Shown one piece after another: positions 1-12,928 of a stretch of 64,000 nucleotides of DNA. Below the pieces are notes generated by a model that did no database searches, was not told the DNA's origin, and worked only from the letters and a program-made list of their open reading frames with translations. This DNA comes from Nymphaea colorata. Lineage: Eukaryota; Streptophyta; Magnoliopsida; Nymphaeales; Nymphaeaceae. Each line of letters starts with the position of its first letter. Positions within the stretch are counted from its first letter, which is position 1. Location of the stretch: contig NC_045140.1 in the NCBI RefSeq assembly GCF_008831285.2, positions 22,958,131-23,022,130 on the forward strand, read 5' to 3'. The position numbers were made by a program, and so were the translations under genes.

Positions 1-28
1 GCAGAAAAGCCATTGCACTGGGCGCCAT
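1..28 (-). CDS. Papain-like cysteine protease, N-terminal edge (partial)
   Basis: Reading the minus strand from the ATG at 28-26 gives MAPSAMAFL, which matches the signal-peptide start of the protease copies at 55663 (MASSAMALLL) and 50734 (MASSAMTLLL). The DNA upstream of this ATG (29 to about 420) also matches the DNA upstream of the 55663 copy, so the assignment rests on both the first codons and the shared 5' flank. The rest lies beyond the left edge, so I cannot say whether the gene is intact. All recognisable relatives in this window except the one at 38171-39974 are pseudogenes. Confidence 0.6.
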
Positions 29-420
29 GGTTGAAATGAATCTTTTTGATCTGGCATGAAACTACAAGGAAAATCCAGAAAAATATCTGGGAACATATAA
101 GATCATAAAATAAAGTATAGCCCTACAAAAAGAAGAACTAGTATAAGATATAAGCTTCAGCTGCAATTAGGAGACAATATATGTGGATGTGATAAGCATT
201 CAAATTTAATCAAGTCTTATTGTAAATAGATCCAAATTTGAACTTGGATTTCGGTTACAAAACTAAAGTTGGATCTTAATTGATCTGACTAGTGCAAAGT
301 CTTACATTTATATGCAATGTTTGGTGAAAAGTAAAACTATTTCATCTTACTACCCATTTTACTACCCAACAAGAGAGCTTATGCCCTACCCTTACTCTAT
401 CCGTTGGGGTGTCAGATCTA
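29..420 (-). promoter_or_regulatory. Conserved 5' flank of a papain-like protease copy
   Basis: This block is nearly the same as 55664-56050 (same orientation) and, in inverted orientation, as about 45720-45965. It contains the leader just before the ATG, with an intron-like acceptor about 10-20 bases upstream of the ATG in the better copies. Similarity stops close to 420, where the two flanks become unrelated. It is most likely the promoter and 5' leader carried along when the gene was duplicated; no individual regulatory site is claimed. Confidence 0.45.
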
Positions 421-1646
421 CTGATTGAGAAAATGTACTTGTTGAACCAACCTCAGCTTATAAAAACTAGTTCGTAGTTGGGTTGAGCAGTCACCAAAAT
501 TTTCTTCAAACTGGTGCAATTGCACCTGGGAACCTAGCAAATCATCCCGCCATTCCCTAAATCTAAGCTTCATTCTCTTGGTGAAAATAAGATCTGTAGT
601 TCTTGTTAGCCGCATATTCTTGTCTTCTTTGTAATAATTTGCAGATAGATGATCATCATTGGATCTAAAATACCGCACAACTTCAGTCCCTTGCGCTCTT
701 GATATGTATGATATTCTTGTTCAGTTAAAAATTTAAACAATTTCAAAAGGGTTTTGTGAACACAGTGAAGACTGTGCAATAGGGGAGAGATAAAACTCCA
801 CCTATATTTTACAGTAAACCAAAACTCAAACTGAAGATCAAATTTCACAAGCAGCAGTAATGCTTCTAACCAACTAATAGAAATGCCAATTAACTAAAGA
901 TGATTTACAAGGAAACAACAAACACCTGATCCAGCTCTGAGGTCACAAAGACAAGCACATAGAAGTTTTGGCAACAAAAGTCCTATATAAAATGGCTCAA
1001 AGAAGGTGATCAGAACACGTCATTATTAGGGAAAGGAAAGACAAGAAGAGGGGGCATCCTGAAGTTTACTATTTCTTTCCACTACTAGTCTACCATACTT
1101 CTTTCTCGACAGCTTACAAGTTGCAAGATGATGCCTTGACCCATAAGGTCACCTGTATTGGATTATAGTCTGCATCAGGATCATTGTCAAAGGGATCTAC
1201 TAGAAAAAAAAAAAAGAACACGTTCTACAGAACATAATCAACATAAGTAACTACTAAAACAGTTGAATCTACGTTCAAAACCACTTCAACAAAACATGGT
1301 TGACGATACCTAGCCAAAACCACTAAAGGTGTTGACCGCTGGTTCATTTAATAAAAATTAAAAATCTGACTGGTACTATGAAATCAATTTAACCATGATA
1401 TTATTTTTCCGGTCATAGATTGATTCCATTATCACTTAAAAATATCAAAAGGATAAGTCCTCCAATTCATGCATTTTCATTAATCTGTTTAGAGTATAAT
1501 TTTCAAAATACCGACCAACAACCGCATAATGCAGCCGGGTGCCCCCGAACTGCGTCAAATGGTCGCATTTTCTTCCTCTCATAGCCTGATCGTAGGAGTG
1601 GGATTTGGAAGAAGATTGGAAGCATTCAGACACAGATTTGTCTGGA
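418..1646 (-). other. Exon-like blocks of an unidentified minus-strand gene
   Basis: Three minus-strand stretches look exon-like but I do not recognise the product. About 418-690 is open for over 80 codons, preceded by an attttag acceptor; it is rich in charged residues, with motifs such as KLRFREWRDDLL and an internal CAG|gt donor. 1153-1199 follows a long polypyrimidine tract ending in ctag and reads DPFDNDPDADYNPIQ before a gt donor. About 1500-1646 is open in two frames. I could not join them into one convincing ORF, so they may be a real gene of unknown function, a relic, or chance. Confidence 0.25.
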
Positions 1647-1780
1647 ACTAGGAGGGGGAGAGGTCACCTCTTCATGAATAGAAAGATGATAGGGAGGAGC
1701 GACGATCAAGCCTTAGTTAGGGTCAACTCCTTTCCTCGTATATACTGGATCTAACCCTACTACCAACAAATCTATCGGAT

Positions 1781-1928
1781 TCGGGTCAATGATGGCCTCA
1801 TTTCTTTAGTTAACCAACTCGAATAGGTTTCTAATTGTTTTAGTTTAGTTAAATTCGGGTCAATGATGACCTCATTTCTTTAGTAAACCAACTCGAATAG
1901 GTTTCTAATTGTTTTAGTTTAGTTAAAC
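1781..1928. repeat. Two-copy tandem repeat, 74 bp unit
   Basis: The unit starting tcgggtcaatgatg at 1781 is repeated at 1855 with two or three mismatches. It is a recent local duplication in intergenic DNA with no coding content. Confidence 0.9.
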
Positions 1929-3279
1929 ATTTCTAAGTTAAAAATGAAAATGTTAATGGTTAGGCATGACAATCGGATTCAGGATTCATTTAATCGGATC
2001 TGGTAAAGAAATCTGAATGTAGTTACGAATTGAATTCAGATTCGCCAAGCCTATGCCTATGATCCTAAATTTGATTATGATATCTGATTAGGATCTCATA
2101 AAGATGCGACTCAATTGGACATAAATTATAAAATCAATCCTATGTTGGTTGGGTTTTAATTCATTTCTAAAAAATCTGAATTTGAGTTTGAATGTAAATT
2201 CAATTACACATTCAATAAAAGCTAGATGGCAGCACGAATGGTTTATTATTAAGTAATACTACTCTGTAAGTCTTTGCAACAACAACCAGTATTCAACATG
2301 ATGATTTTAAGAGTGGAGCAGATCAAGTATATGCAATGGAAGTGATGTTGGGTGACGTATCGGCACTATGTGAAATGTGAGGAGTTTCCTCTCATGATTC
2401 ATTTGAACTTTTCCACATGCTATATGTGAAATTACATATCGTGGTTGTTTGCTATGTCCATTGGTCATGTGGGAAATCAAATATCACTAATCCTTCTCTA
2501 TCTTTGCGCTTTGTTGTTGAATTGTGTGGTATGTATGTTTGATAGTATATTGATGTGTTGTTGAATTTTGCTTTTTTATTGCTTTCATATTTGTTATATG
2601 TTCTTATACTTGAGTATGTCTAATAATTTGAGTTGTTGCATATACGTAATGGAGCTGAAGAATCTTACTCAAATATATGTGCCATGAATTAGATCCGCAT
2701 AGAAAACATTGCGTTGAAGAAAATCTTGATGATAAGACAAAAGAGGAAATTGAGATGCAATTGAGCAACAATTCAGTATTTAGTAATGATAAACAATTTG
2801 GTTTAATTTTATATTGATTGTGTAATTGAAGTACATGTAAAAGGTGTTGTTCGGAAAGTCGATTTGACAAGAGGGTATAGCGGATGCTGTTAGGCTACGT
2901 CGATCTAGGGATGATCCACATTTTGTTTGAATTTTTTTTACAATAATCAATACAATTTAATGATTGTAAATTAGCTTGTTTATCTTGCATTGTGGAGAGT
3001 ACCCGATTGTGGTTTGTGTGTGCGTGTGTATATGAAAGATGATTAAGAGTTGAATGATCTAAATTGTTCTTAATATTTTCAGTCGTTTTCTATTATTATT
3101 CTCATTCTTTTTATGAATATTATATTTTATAATTTTGATCCTGAAGTTGTGCCTCAATACCTCAAGGCTTACGCCATCATAACAGGTTCCACGGCGCGCT
3201 TTTTCTCTATTGCATTTCACAGCGCAAGGGAAGGGAAAGCAATAGTGTGTTCTGGAAGAGACGGGAACAGAGACGGCGA
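1929..3279. other. Intergenic and 5' flank of the transporter gene
   Basis: AT-rich DNA with no convincing gene on either strand. The last 80 or so bases before 3280 become GC-richer and probably hold the 5' untranslated region of the transporter gene. I see no clear TATA box at a defined distance. Confidence 0.4.
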
Positions 3280-6200
3280 ATGGCATCGTCGCCGATGTCG
3301 ATAGGCAATGACGAGTCAGAGGTGAGGAAGAAGAGGTTATTGGGATTTGGGTTCTGGATTCAGGGATTCCGATGCTTCCCGTGGATGGCTGTCAATTACT
3401 TCCTCAAGGATGGTCTTGGCATTGCTCCTTCCACCCTCCAGATCCTCCAGAACACTGCTAACCTCCCCATGGTTGGCAAGCCTCTCTATGGTGTCATCTC
3501 TGACGCTGTCTATATTCGTGGGCAGCACCGGCTCCCGTACATCATCCTCGGAGGTAAATCTGCTTTCCTTCCTCCTCCTTTATTCTTTCCTCAAGGATTA
3601 TTGATATTACCCTGTCGGAGGAGGATCCCCCCTTTCACATAGTTGACAGAATTTTGTTCCGATGCAAGGAGCTGTAATTTTGGGTCAGTCTTTTTGCTGT
3701 TTCCTTGTAATGTATTTAAGCTTCTAGGTTGGCACCGTCTGTTTTTTGTGGTGTGGCAAAGTCCGTCTGAGCATTGTTGATTTTCTGTAAGATTTTGTAC
3801 AGCTCTTTTTTAATAAAGGCTTGCATTAGATTTTCTGTCAGTTTAGTTCTCTACTGTCACGGCAGTGCGGAATTATAGACGAGCAAGGTTGCATGGTTGA
3901 TAATTTATTAGGTCGAACCTCTACAGCTGCAGAGATTTGCCCGACCATGGCCAGGTTTTATCAAAAAATCCTCACAAAACAAATGGGGATGCTTGATTTC
4001 AGATCGAATTCATTAACATCATGAAAATAAACTCGCATAGCTTTAGAGGTTTTGGCAGGTCTCATTTTAATTGGGGTAGAAGAATTGAATCTAAAAACAC
4101 TTGAATGGGGCATCTTGGCTTGGGACTGGGTCTTGGCTCCAGCCCATATTTGGTCACGTCCAAGTCATATTAGTGAAGTAGATTTAATGTAGTCTCTGGG
4201 AAAGACAAGATTCTGGAGCTTTTTGCTCTCTCATTTGTGTTTGCTTGCTCTTGTCACATATCACAGATAGGATTCTTGAGTTTTCTTTTATTTCGGAAAT
4301 TTCACGATATGGATGAGGTATACATGCATGAGTTGGTATATTGTTACACACATATCTGTATCATGCCAATCAAAATCTATGAACTTCTTCAACGTTTTTT
4401 CAAATTTAGCGCCATCACTATGGGTCATTTGCTAATAGAAGATGCCATACGGACATTTCTTTGGTGAAGCATAGCATTTTCAAAGGCTCAGATATTACAA
4501 AAAATCTCATGTTGATAAATTTTGAACGTCTAAAGAAGCCTATATATGTTAAGCAATTTATGGATCTTACACATACACCTCAGGGTTCATTCACTTGTCT
4601 TATTCACTTGTCTTACATGAGACTCGGGATATTCCCCCTACTCTGTGGCACCTTTCTCTCATGAGCTGTATGCACAAGCTGAGCAAGCTTTTGATGAAAC
4701 ATAAGCTGCTGCTCGTTTCCCAGCTGATTCGTTTGATGTTGATAGGGAAGACATATGAACATTTTAAATTTTAGAAGTTTGTTGTCTTTACAACCATTGT
4801 TTATTAGAAGATGATAATACTTGGCGATGGAAAGCAAATGGTGAAAAGCTGTTTTATTTGGTTTCTTGTAACATGATGGTGCCCACTGTTCAACCCGAAA
4901 TGGAGACTGAATTATGTAAACGTCTGCAACAGAAAATGATGGACATTTTAGGGAAATGAAAAGCCATTTTAGTTAATCTACCTTGCTTGAACAGTCAAAT
5001 ACAGGTGTCAACCCCAAGATATGAACATGGGGATTCTGCTGGTAATCTTGCCTGACTCTAGTCAGGTAATCAGGTTGATGGGGTACAAAAATCCATGGAA
5101 TATGGAATACATCATGGGAACTGGGGAGTGTGATCTCAAATATATAAATGCATACAACAGGAAATATCAGAAAATAGTTTCTTTGGCTATTTGACAATGA
5201 TGCACTCATTCTTTTTCTGGAATACGGATGCTGCTAGGACATTCTTGATCATGTGAAATTGTTGTTTCAGTTGCATGAGCCAAATCTGTGCATGAAATGT
5301 GGTGGCTACACTTTAAGTTTTGGAACCTTGAAACAGAATAATGATGACCCAGAGCACCAGCAATTCATTTCCCACTGTTCCAGGTAGAGTATAATTGCCA
5401 TAATTAATTGCTTGTTCTTTCCTAATTCTATATGCAGTACATAAAAAGTGCGATACTTGTTGTATCTGTTGTTACTGCTACTACTATTCTATTTATCAGT
5501 GTTACTAGAAAATGAATCTTAAGCCAACCACTGAATCACTGATCTGAAGATCTTGTGTTATGCTTTGCCTTGCAGGATTTCTCCAAGCAATATCTTGGCT
5601 GTCCATTGCCTTCCTCTCTCAATCTGGTTCCTCTTCCATTGTTATCATCTCTCTCCTACTACTCCTTAGCAACCTTGGTGCCTCCATTGTTGAAGTTGCC
5701 AATGATGCCATTGTTGCTGAGTCTGGGAAACAGGTTTCTCAAGACAAAAAGTCCCGTTCTGGGGAGCTACAGTCTTTTGTCTGCATGGCTGCTGCTGTTG
5801 GTGGCATCTTAGGGAACCTCCTTGGCGGTATGGCCTTGAACCAGCTTTCACCAAAAACCATGTTTCTCATCTTTGGACTCCTTGTAACTTTTCAGTTGAT
5901 TGCCACACTGACCATTCATGAAAATTCCCTGAATTTACCTCATAATATGAGCACCGGCATTCACAGCCAGCTCTCCAGTCTCATCGCTGCTCTAAGAAGG
6001 CCTGATATAGCCTACACCATTATCTGGCTCTTCATGTCCCTGGCCATTGTGCCTCTCCTCACTGGCAGCATGTTCTTTTATCAGACTGAATACCTCAATC
6101 TCGATTCTTCAGTAATTGGGATCTCCAAGGTTGTTGGTCAGGTGGCGCTTTTGGTATGGAGTGTGATCTATGATAGCAAGCTGAAGGCAGTCTCCATCAG

Positions 6201-6621
6201 AAAGGTGGTCAAACACCTGCAGTTTATGACGGCAGTTTGCATATTATCAGATGTGCTGTTTGTTAAGAGATTCTACTGGCGTCTTGGATTGCCTGATTCT
6301 ATCTATGTTTCTGTGTTCTCAGGAATCTTAGAAGTCCTTTTCCAGTTCAAGTTGCTTCCTCTGTGTGTGCTGCTTGCACAGCTCTGTCCTCCCGGCTGTG
6401 AGGGTTCTCTAATGGCGTTTGTGATGTCTGCCATAGCTTTGGCAATGATAGTAAGTGGATTCCTTGGAGTTGTTCTTGCTTCTTGGATTGGGATAGGTGC
6501 GGATGAATTTGGAGGCCTGCCTCTTGGGATCCTTGTTCAGGCTGCTTGTACCTTAGCACCTGTGTATTGGTCATCATGGGTAGCAGAGCCTGGAAAACAG
6601 GCTGTTGAAAAGGAAGATTAA
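3280..6621 (+). CDS. Folate-biopterin transporter-like MFS protein (2 exons)
   Basis: Exons 3280-3553 and 5576-6621 join in phase 1 (CTC GGA G|GA TTT) to give 439 residues. The protein belongs to the BT1/folate-biopterin transporter family of the major facilitator superfamily, predicted to carry folates or pterins across a membrane. Visible family features are the early GFWIQGFRCFPWMAVNYF segment, ANLPMVGKPLYGVISD, and the EVANDAIVAES motif of the central region; about ten to twelve hydrophobic segments follow. It most resembles plant members such as Arabidopsis At1g64890 (FBT7), from memory. ATG 3280 is the first in-frame ATG; the open frame before it uses no ATG. The intron of 2022 bp has gt (3554) and tgcag (5575) borders. 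No chloroplast transit peptide is obvious, so location is open. Confidence 0.9.
4640..5383 (+). other. Exon-like relics inside the transporter intron
   Basis: 5271-5383 looks like a complete exon: a ttgtttcag acceptor, 113 bases open in one frame (containing LCMKCGGYTLSF and PEHQQFISHC), and a CAG|gtagag donor. Upstream, about 4655-4760 and 4880-4940 read as protein-like text (LYAQAEQAFDET, then a stop; VQPEMETELCKRLQQK). Frames are interrupted between blocks. They may be fragments of a captured or transposed gene, or a cryptic alternative exon. I do not recognise the family. Confidence 0.3.
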
Positions 6622-7554
6622 GTTGATTAATGGATACCTAATAATAATAGTTTGATTGATCTGGTTCAGGGCGGTTTGGTGTACAGGCCTTTCACAGGCA
6701 ATATCGTTCCTTAGTTGGTTGCTGCCAGCTGTTTTACTAGAATTCGTTTGATTAACATATTCAATGAAGCTAGGCAGATACCTTATCGAAAGTAATACTT
6801 GACGCAAATCGATTTTCATATATGTCACAGGCGGCATTGCACATTTTTGGAAGCTAAAGCAGCAACTCGAAAGTTTCCATCTTCTTGAGTTATTTTTTCT
6901 TGTTTGAACTAGGTGAAATGAGCACACTGTGAACTGTGTATACCAGGATTGTCTTCTGTTAAAGTTTAATGTATCTGTTCCTATAACATTGAGCTGAATT
7001 CATTGTAATGCGCCTCTTTATCATGAAAGAAAAAGTATGGACATGTGGGGAGAAATGTTGATACGTGTGTTTTGAGGATACTTCATGTCAATGCGCCTTG
7101 GAAACTTTTTATGCAGCAAACCACATTGGGGTTGCAAGACTTGCCTGCCTCGGTCCTTATATATATATGTTTAGCTTGTGTAAAGATCTGACGCCTCTGA
7201 AACTCAAACCATGGCTGTACTTTGTCCAACAGCCGAGGCCTGAGTCTGCTATGTCAAAACCCCCTTGGGGCTTAAGCTTTGGATATATGTACAAATATCT
7301 GAAGCTGTACAAATAGGTAAAACCCTAGTAAATCCGCAGTCATTTCGTAATGAGGTTCTGCTGATCTGAATCTGTACAAATAGGTAAAACCCTAGTACGA
7401 ATGCCTTCTCTCATGGCAGGTCCTGAGGCCTATGCCTGCTTAGACTTAAGCATTGGTGGTATTCCTGAGATTTGAATAATGATCGCTTGTGTGACGGCCG
7501 AAGCACAATTCACTGCAGCAACTCCATTAGACCTATGTGGGTGCGATTTATATT
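6622..7554. other. 3' flank of the transporter and intergenic DNA
   Basis: Probable 3' untranslated region directly after the TAA at 6619-6621, followed by unremarkable intergenic DNA. A 20-odd base phrase around 'aaataggtaaaaccctagta' occurs twice (about 7311 and 7377). No gene seen. Confidence 0.4.
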
Positions 7555-10011
7555 GGTAAATTCATACATCTAATTCCAAGTTCTAACATACAACTAACAG
7601 AGTCTCCAACCAAAGAGTCATGTGAACATCCTCTTTTTGAAGATCCAACCACCTTGCCCGTAGACTTTCCAAAAGCGATATAACCCTTACTCCCATAATT
7701 TGCTTGATCCTTTTCTGGTCTTTGTAAGTGGTCAGAATGCATCTTTCATGTGGGGGCGTGCAAAAAAGTAAAATGAAAATTTCAATTACGGATTTGAGGA
7801 GGTCTGTCTTAAGATCCTTAGGTTGATGAGCTAGAAATTTTACCACAGATCTTTTGCTACATCAACAAAAACATATTAGATCAGATCTACATCTAGGGGT
7901 AGAGTCATGAATTTTTCATGATAAGGGTCGAATTATAGTTCTAAAACTTTGATAGGAGCTGAAATATATTTTTTAAAATTTTCCATATAAGATAAATATA
8001 TATTTTTAAATTTACATGTAAATTATTTTTTTTAGGGAAGACCAGCCCCTGCGGGCCCCCTTTGCCCCTATCCACATCAGATCCATGAGTCAAATAATCA
8101 AACACCCCTTAAAAAAAGAAAAACAAAACCCCACAAAGAGTGTCATATTTTCCAAACATTACGCTTTTATTCTCTTACCAACACAACTTTAATTTTTCGC
8201 ATTTTTTATATTTCCCATATTCATATATTTAAATGATCAAGTAACTATAAAATTTGAATTTACCACAGGACGAACAACTTCTTTGTCCATGCTAACAAAA
8301 ATAGTGCTCGCCAGCAAAAAGGGTGTCTAACCAATTTTCTGCACATTAGCGTTTCATCCAAGAACGCTGGTGGAATCGTTCCGAGTCGACTGAAATTATG
8401 AAGTTCGCTTTCCAAAGACTGGAGAGAGAGAGAGAAAAACAAGAACAGTTTCTGTCGTGGAAAATGTTACACGTATTTTAGGGGTCGTATCAAGATAAAA
8501 GCAGCTGAGATTCATGAAGTCAAATTGGGCAGCCGAATCCACTTGACGTTTCCTGCCCCAACATGATTGACCATTCCTTTTTGTCGTCTGATAAGCAACT
8601 TTCTATTCACCAGTAAATGCCGTGAAAGTGAAGCCATTGTGAAGAGCAACGCGTGGATCAAAAGGTTTCATGGGAGAGAAGAGCTTCCCCTTTCATCCAG
8701 GTGACTTTCTATCTTCCTTCCTTTTCCATACTGCTTTTTGAAATCGTGGTGGAGGAGAACCTCAGGTGGTGCCCACAAGTGAAAAGCAGAGGTCTGAAGG
8801 ATGCCATAAAACGCTAGATCAACTCTCAATCTTTTCGTTCTGCAGAAGTAGCTCTTCCATCGCCGGAGACGGACATTCATTCACGGTTGTCAAGAAAATA
8901 TCGCCATTTTGGTGATTGAGATCTCAATCTTACACCCGGACAACACAATTCGCAAGCGTCTTCGTATAAGAATGATTGCACAGATGACTGAAGTTTCAAG
9001 CTCAAATGAGACTCGTTTTACACAAAATATTAAGAATCAAAGGACTTTAACTGATCACAACGTTGTGTATGAGGTTTTATGAACAAAATGCAGAACTCTT
9101 TAGTTGTCTTTTAGTTGCTTTTACCCGTATGGGATCGATGAACTTGGCAAAACTTCACAAAATATTTTTGATCTGTTCATTTCTATGGGTTGATATCATC
9201 CACTTGTAGACAAAATAAAAAAAAGGTAGACATACGCGGCACGTCCAACTATCGACCAGCGAGTCCTTATTTATTCATCTCATAATTCCTAAAGATAGTT
9301 CGAGGACACTGGTGGACAAAAGTTGTCACAATTATTTTTTTATTATTAGCACTAGCATTGTAGTAGTCAATTTTGAACATCGTTAGGGATTTCGTCGATC
9401 AAAATTAAAGCATTGCGCCCACAATAGACATACATTGTACAAGAATCCACGGATGGTATATACTTTATTGGGACCTCTTACCCATCGAGATATTTACGGT
9501 GCGTTTGTTTTACCACTGATATGAGATCCTTAAGATCTCAAGTTTTTAACATCTCAAGTTTATGGATTTAAGATTGAACGCCCCCTCCCCTCTTCTCCCC
9601 ATATTCGTTCTTAAATTCATGGTTTTTTAAAATGTAACATGAAATCTATGTTACAAAGATCTTCAATCTAAACAAACTGAGGATCTTGAGAAGCACATTA
9701 TTAATGGAGCATTGAATCTAAAATCTGGTGCTATCAAACCCAACCTTACATATCTCACCCGTCGGTTAAGTAATGCCAAGTCAAACAGTAACTCGCTAAT
9801 CCCATGAACAAGTCGATCATCTGTATAGCAAGTTCGAACTTGATTCAACTTTCTAAAAAAAAACACGATTCGAAATATACGTCGAAAGTCAAAGTCTCTT
9901 TGTACAGTTGCTTTAGTCAATACGAAGATAATGTGTCGGGATTGCGGAGTCCAGTAAATCCCTTCACTTCATCATCCGCCGTTTCTCATGTGAGAGAGAG
10001 AGAGTCCAAAA

Positions 10012-12143
10012 ATGGAGTTCCTGTGCACTCCGCTTCTCCTCTTCCTCTTCTTCTCAGCAATTCTAGGAATCAGCTTCAAATTCCTGCACAAAGACAGGCT
10101 ACCTAAGAATCTCCCACCCTCCCCACCAGCTCTGCCCATAATCGGCCACCTCCATCTGCTAAAAAAGCCTCTGTATCGCAGCCTCGCCGACCTCTCCGCC
10201 AAACACGGGCCGACTCTCTCCCTCCGCCTCGGATCCCGCCTCGCCCTCATCGTCTCCTCCCCCGACCTCGTCGAGGAGTGCTTCACCATCCATGACATCG
10301 CCTTCGCCAACCGCCCCCATCTCCTCGCCGGCCGATACATGGGCAACAATTATACCACCATCGCGTGGACCTCCTACGGCCCCCACTGGCGCAACCTCCG
10401 GCGGATCGCCACCCTCGAAGTGCTTTCCTCTGCCCGACTCCAGGCCTTCGCCGGCCTTCGCCGTGACGAGGTCCAGTCTCTCCTGCGCCAGCTGTTCGAG
10501 GGGTCCGACCCTGCTGGGTTCGCGCAGGTGGAGCTGAGCTCGATGGTGGCCGCCCTGGCATTCGACACGATCGTCCGGATGGTCACCGGAAGACGGTGGT
10601 ACGAGAAAGGAGTGGCGCGATCGGAGGAGTCGAGGCGGTTCCTGGCCGTCATCAAGGAGGCGATGGCCTTGCAAGGAGCGGTGAGCATCGGTGATTACAT
10701 ACCAGCGTTGAGATGGCTGGACCTGCAGGGGATAGAGAGGCAGATGAAAGGCTGCTATAATAGAAGGGAGGTGCTGTTTCAGGGTTTGGTGGACGAGGAA
10801 AGGAGAAAGCGTCGTGGTGGCGATGGCGGAGATGGTGGAAGCGACGCCGGAGATTCAAGGGGCAGCCTTATCGACTTCCTTCTTTCCCTGCAGGAGACCG
10901 AGCCGGAATACTACACCGATCTGCTGATCAGAGGGGTCATGATGGTATGCTTATCATCTCAGTTTTCTGTATAGTACAACAAATGGAAGAATTGTTTAAC
11001 TGCTGGTATTTATAACTAGGATTTGTCTTAATTGACGACTTTCATTGTCCGGGTAGATTTACAGATATTTCCATGTTCATGTTCTCACTAAGTATAGTTT
11101 CACTTGCTTTGACATCAACACTATAAAGAAAAGGAAGAACATTTTGCTGGTCAATAACAGCAGAGATATGAAAATGTCCTGATTTATTAGTACTTTCTCA
11201 GCTTTTAATATCGAACTACAAATTCGATGCATTCTCAAAAAATTGCTGATATTTGTAACTACGATTTTCTTTAAATTCATAACTTCCAGTTTGCAGATAG
11301 AATTAAGAGATATTTCTACATGTTCTTGTTCTTGGGGTTTGTAGTTCCTCCCGAATATTTTCCTAAATTTTCCCAGTTGAAACAATTATTTCATTAATTC
11401 TATCAAGAGAAGTTCCTACGCCAAGACTTGTGACTTGGAACTAAATGAGTTAATTTGTTATACCATCAGGCTCGCCCGGTTTAGCATGCCGACCATCTAA
11501 AGATTGAGCGCTGGTTTTATAGGTAATGCTGGCTGCCGGAACCGACACAACAGCGACGACACTGGACTGGGCAATAGCTCTGTTGCTGAACAACCCGGAT
11601 GTGCTGAAGAAGGCCAGAGACGAGCTTGATGCTCGAGTCGGCACTGACAGGCTTGTGGAAGAATCCGACCTTGCCAACTTGACCTACCTCCACTGCATAG
11701 TGAAGGAAACTCTCAGGCTCTACCCTGCTGGCCCGCTCTTGCTTCCTCATGAGTTAGGGGAGGACTGTAATATTGGGGGTTACGACATTCCACGCGGCAC
11801 AATACTGTTCGTGAATGCATGGGCCATCCATCGCGACCCGAAGCTGTGGCCGGAGCCGACAAGGTTCATCCCGGAGAGGTTCAGCGGGCTGGAAGAGAGA
11901 GACGATGGTTTCAAGATGATCCCCTTTGGGTTCGGCCGGAGGAAGTGCCCGGGCTCAGGGTTGGCCATGAAGGTTGTGCAGTTTGCCCTCGCTGGGCTGA
12001 TCCAATGCTTCGAGTGGGAGAGAGTTGGGAGAGAAGAGGTTGACATGGCTGAGGGTGTGGGGCTGACGCTGACGAGGGCAAACCCACTGCACGTTCTGTA
12101 CAGACCACGCCACTCAATGGTCAAAGTGCTCTCTCATCTGTAG
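10012..12143 (+). CDS. Cytochrome P450, CYP81-like, copy 1 (2 exons)
   Basis: Exons 10012-10944 and 11523-12143 join in phase 0 (ATG|gtatgc ... tttatag|GTA ATG) for 517 residues, typical of microsomal plant P450s. Present in order: N-terminal membrane anchor, proline hinge PPSPPALP, I-helix AGTDTT (oxygen activation), K-helix ETLR, PERF, and haem loop FGFGRRKCPG with the cysteine ligand. VEECFT, FANRP and YGPHWRNLRRIA point to family CYP81 of the CYP71 clan, ER-bound monooxygenases acting on isoflavones, lignans, glucosinolates and other specialised metabolites; the substrate is not predictable. Compared with the duplicate at 22722, this copy has changed residues in the B-C loop (GNNYTTIAWTS). 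A Gly/Asp-rich insert near residues 270-290 is shared by both. Intron 10945-11522. Confidence 0.95.
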
Positions 12144-12424
12144 CTTAATAGTAAGAATTGCCACTTCTCTGTAACATCTCACGGTTAGCTATTTGCCCAA
12201 GATTATAGGTATGTATGTAACTATAAAGTACCCACATGTGGAAACAAAAAACTACAGAACCTTTCAAGTGGAAATTCGTTTATTTCTGCATCACACCGAT
12301 TCTAAATTCATCAATCTGAAGCTCATTCTATTCTGTATTAAAAGATTTTTTTTTTTTCGCCGTTCTACTTTTGGACGAGGCAGGTGTGGTGCCAAGAGTG
12401 ACGAGCAAATGGCACAATATGAAT

Positions 12425-12516
12425 GATATAACCATGCCACTGTGCATGATATAACCGTGCCACTATGCATGATATAACCATGCCACTGTGCATGATATAA
12501 CTGTGCCACGACAATT
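12425..12516. repeat. 23 bp minisatellite, four units
   Basis: Units beginning gatataac start at 12425, 12448, 12471 and 12494, period 23. The duplicate copy at about 25127-25170 has only two units, so the array changed length after the segmental duplication. Confidence 0.9.
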
Positions 12517-12599
12517 GTGTTCATACAAATTTCCCCATCAGCTCGGGTTGGCTTGTAGCGAATTTTTTGGAGCTTTGAAGATATTCCTGTCCATTATTT

Positions 12600-12631
<32 letters not shown>

Positions 12632-12928
12632 GGAGAGCAACAGTAAATGCTGGCTGACCAAGAAGAGAAATGTTGTCTACTACTCATTTGGTTATCTTGC
12701 ACTAGCAAACTGTGCCTGCCTGTGAAATGGGAAAGCTTGCTCCAAATTTGTTTGGGACAAGGCACAAAGCGGCCTCGTAGAAGCGGGAAAATCAGCTCTC
12801 TCAAAAACCTGAGAATCTCAGCTGGATATAAGCCCTGCCCACGTGGTGAATAAGGTCAATCAGGAAGGCTGAGGGCCAAGAAAACCCCCCAGCTCATTTG
12901 ACGTTGTCTCTTTAGACAGCACCATCAT

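Noticed and set aside
8668-8880. Minus-strand 70-codon ORF conserved in both segmental copies (also 15083-15292)
   Set aside because: Similarity is fully explained by the recent duplication, and the N-terminus differs by a frameshift between copies, so there is no sign of coding constraint.
10159-10674. Long minus-strand ORF opposite P450 exon 1 (also 22809-23384)
   Set aside because: Shadow of the GC-rich P450 coding strand; composition is explained by the sense codons and there is no independent homology.
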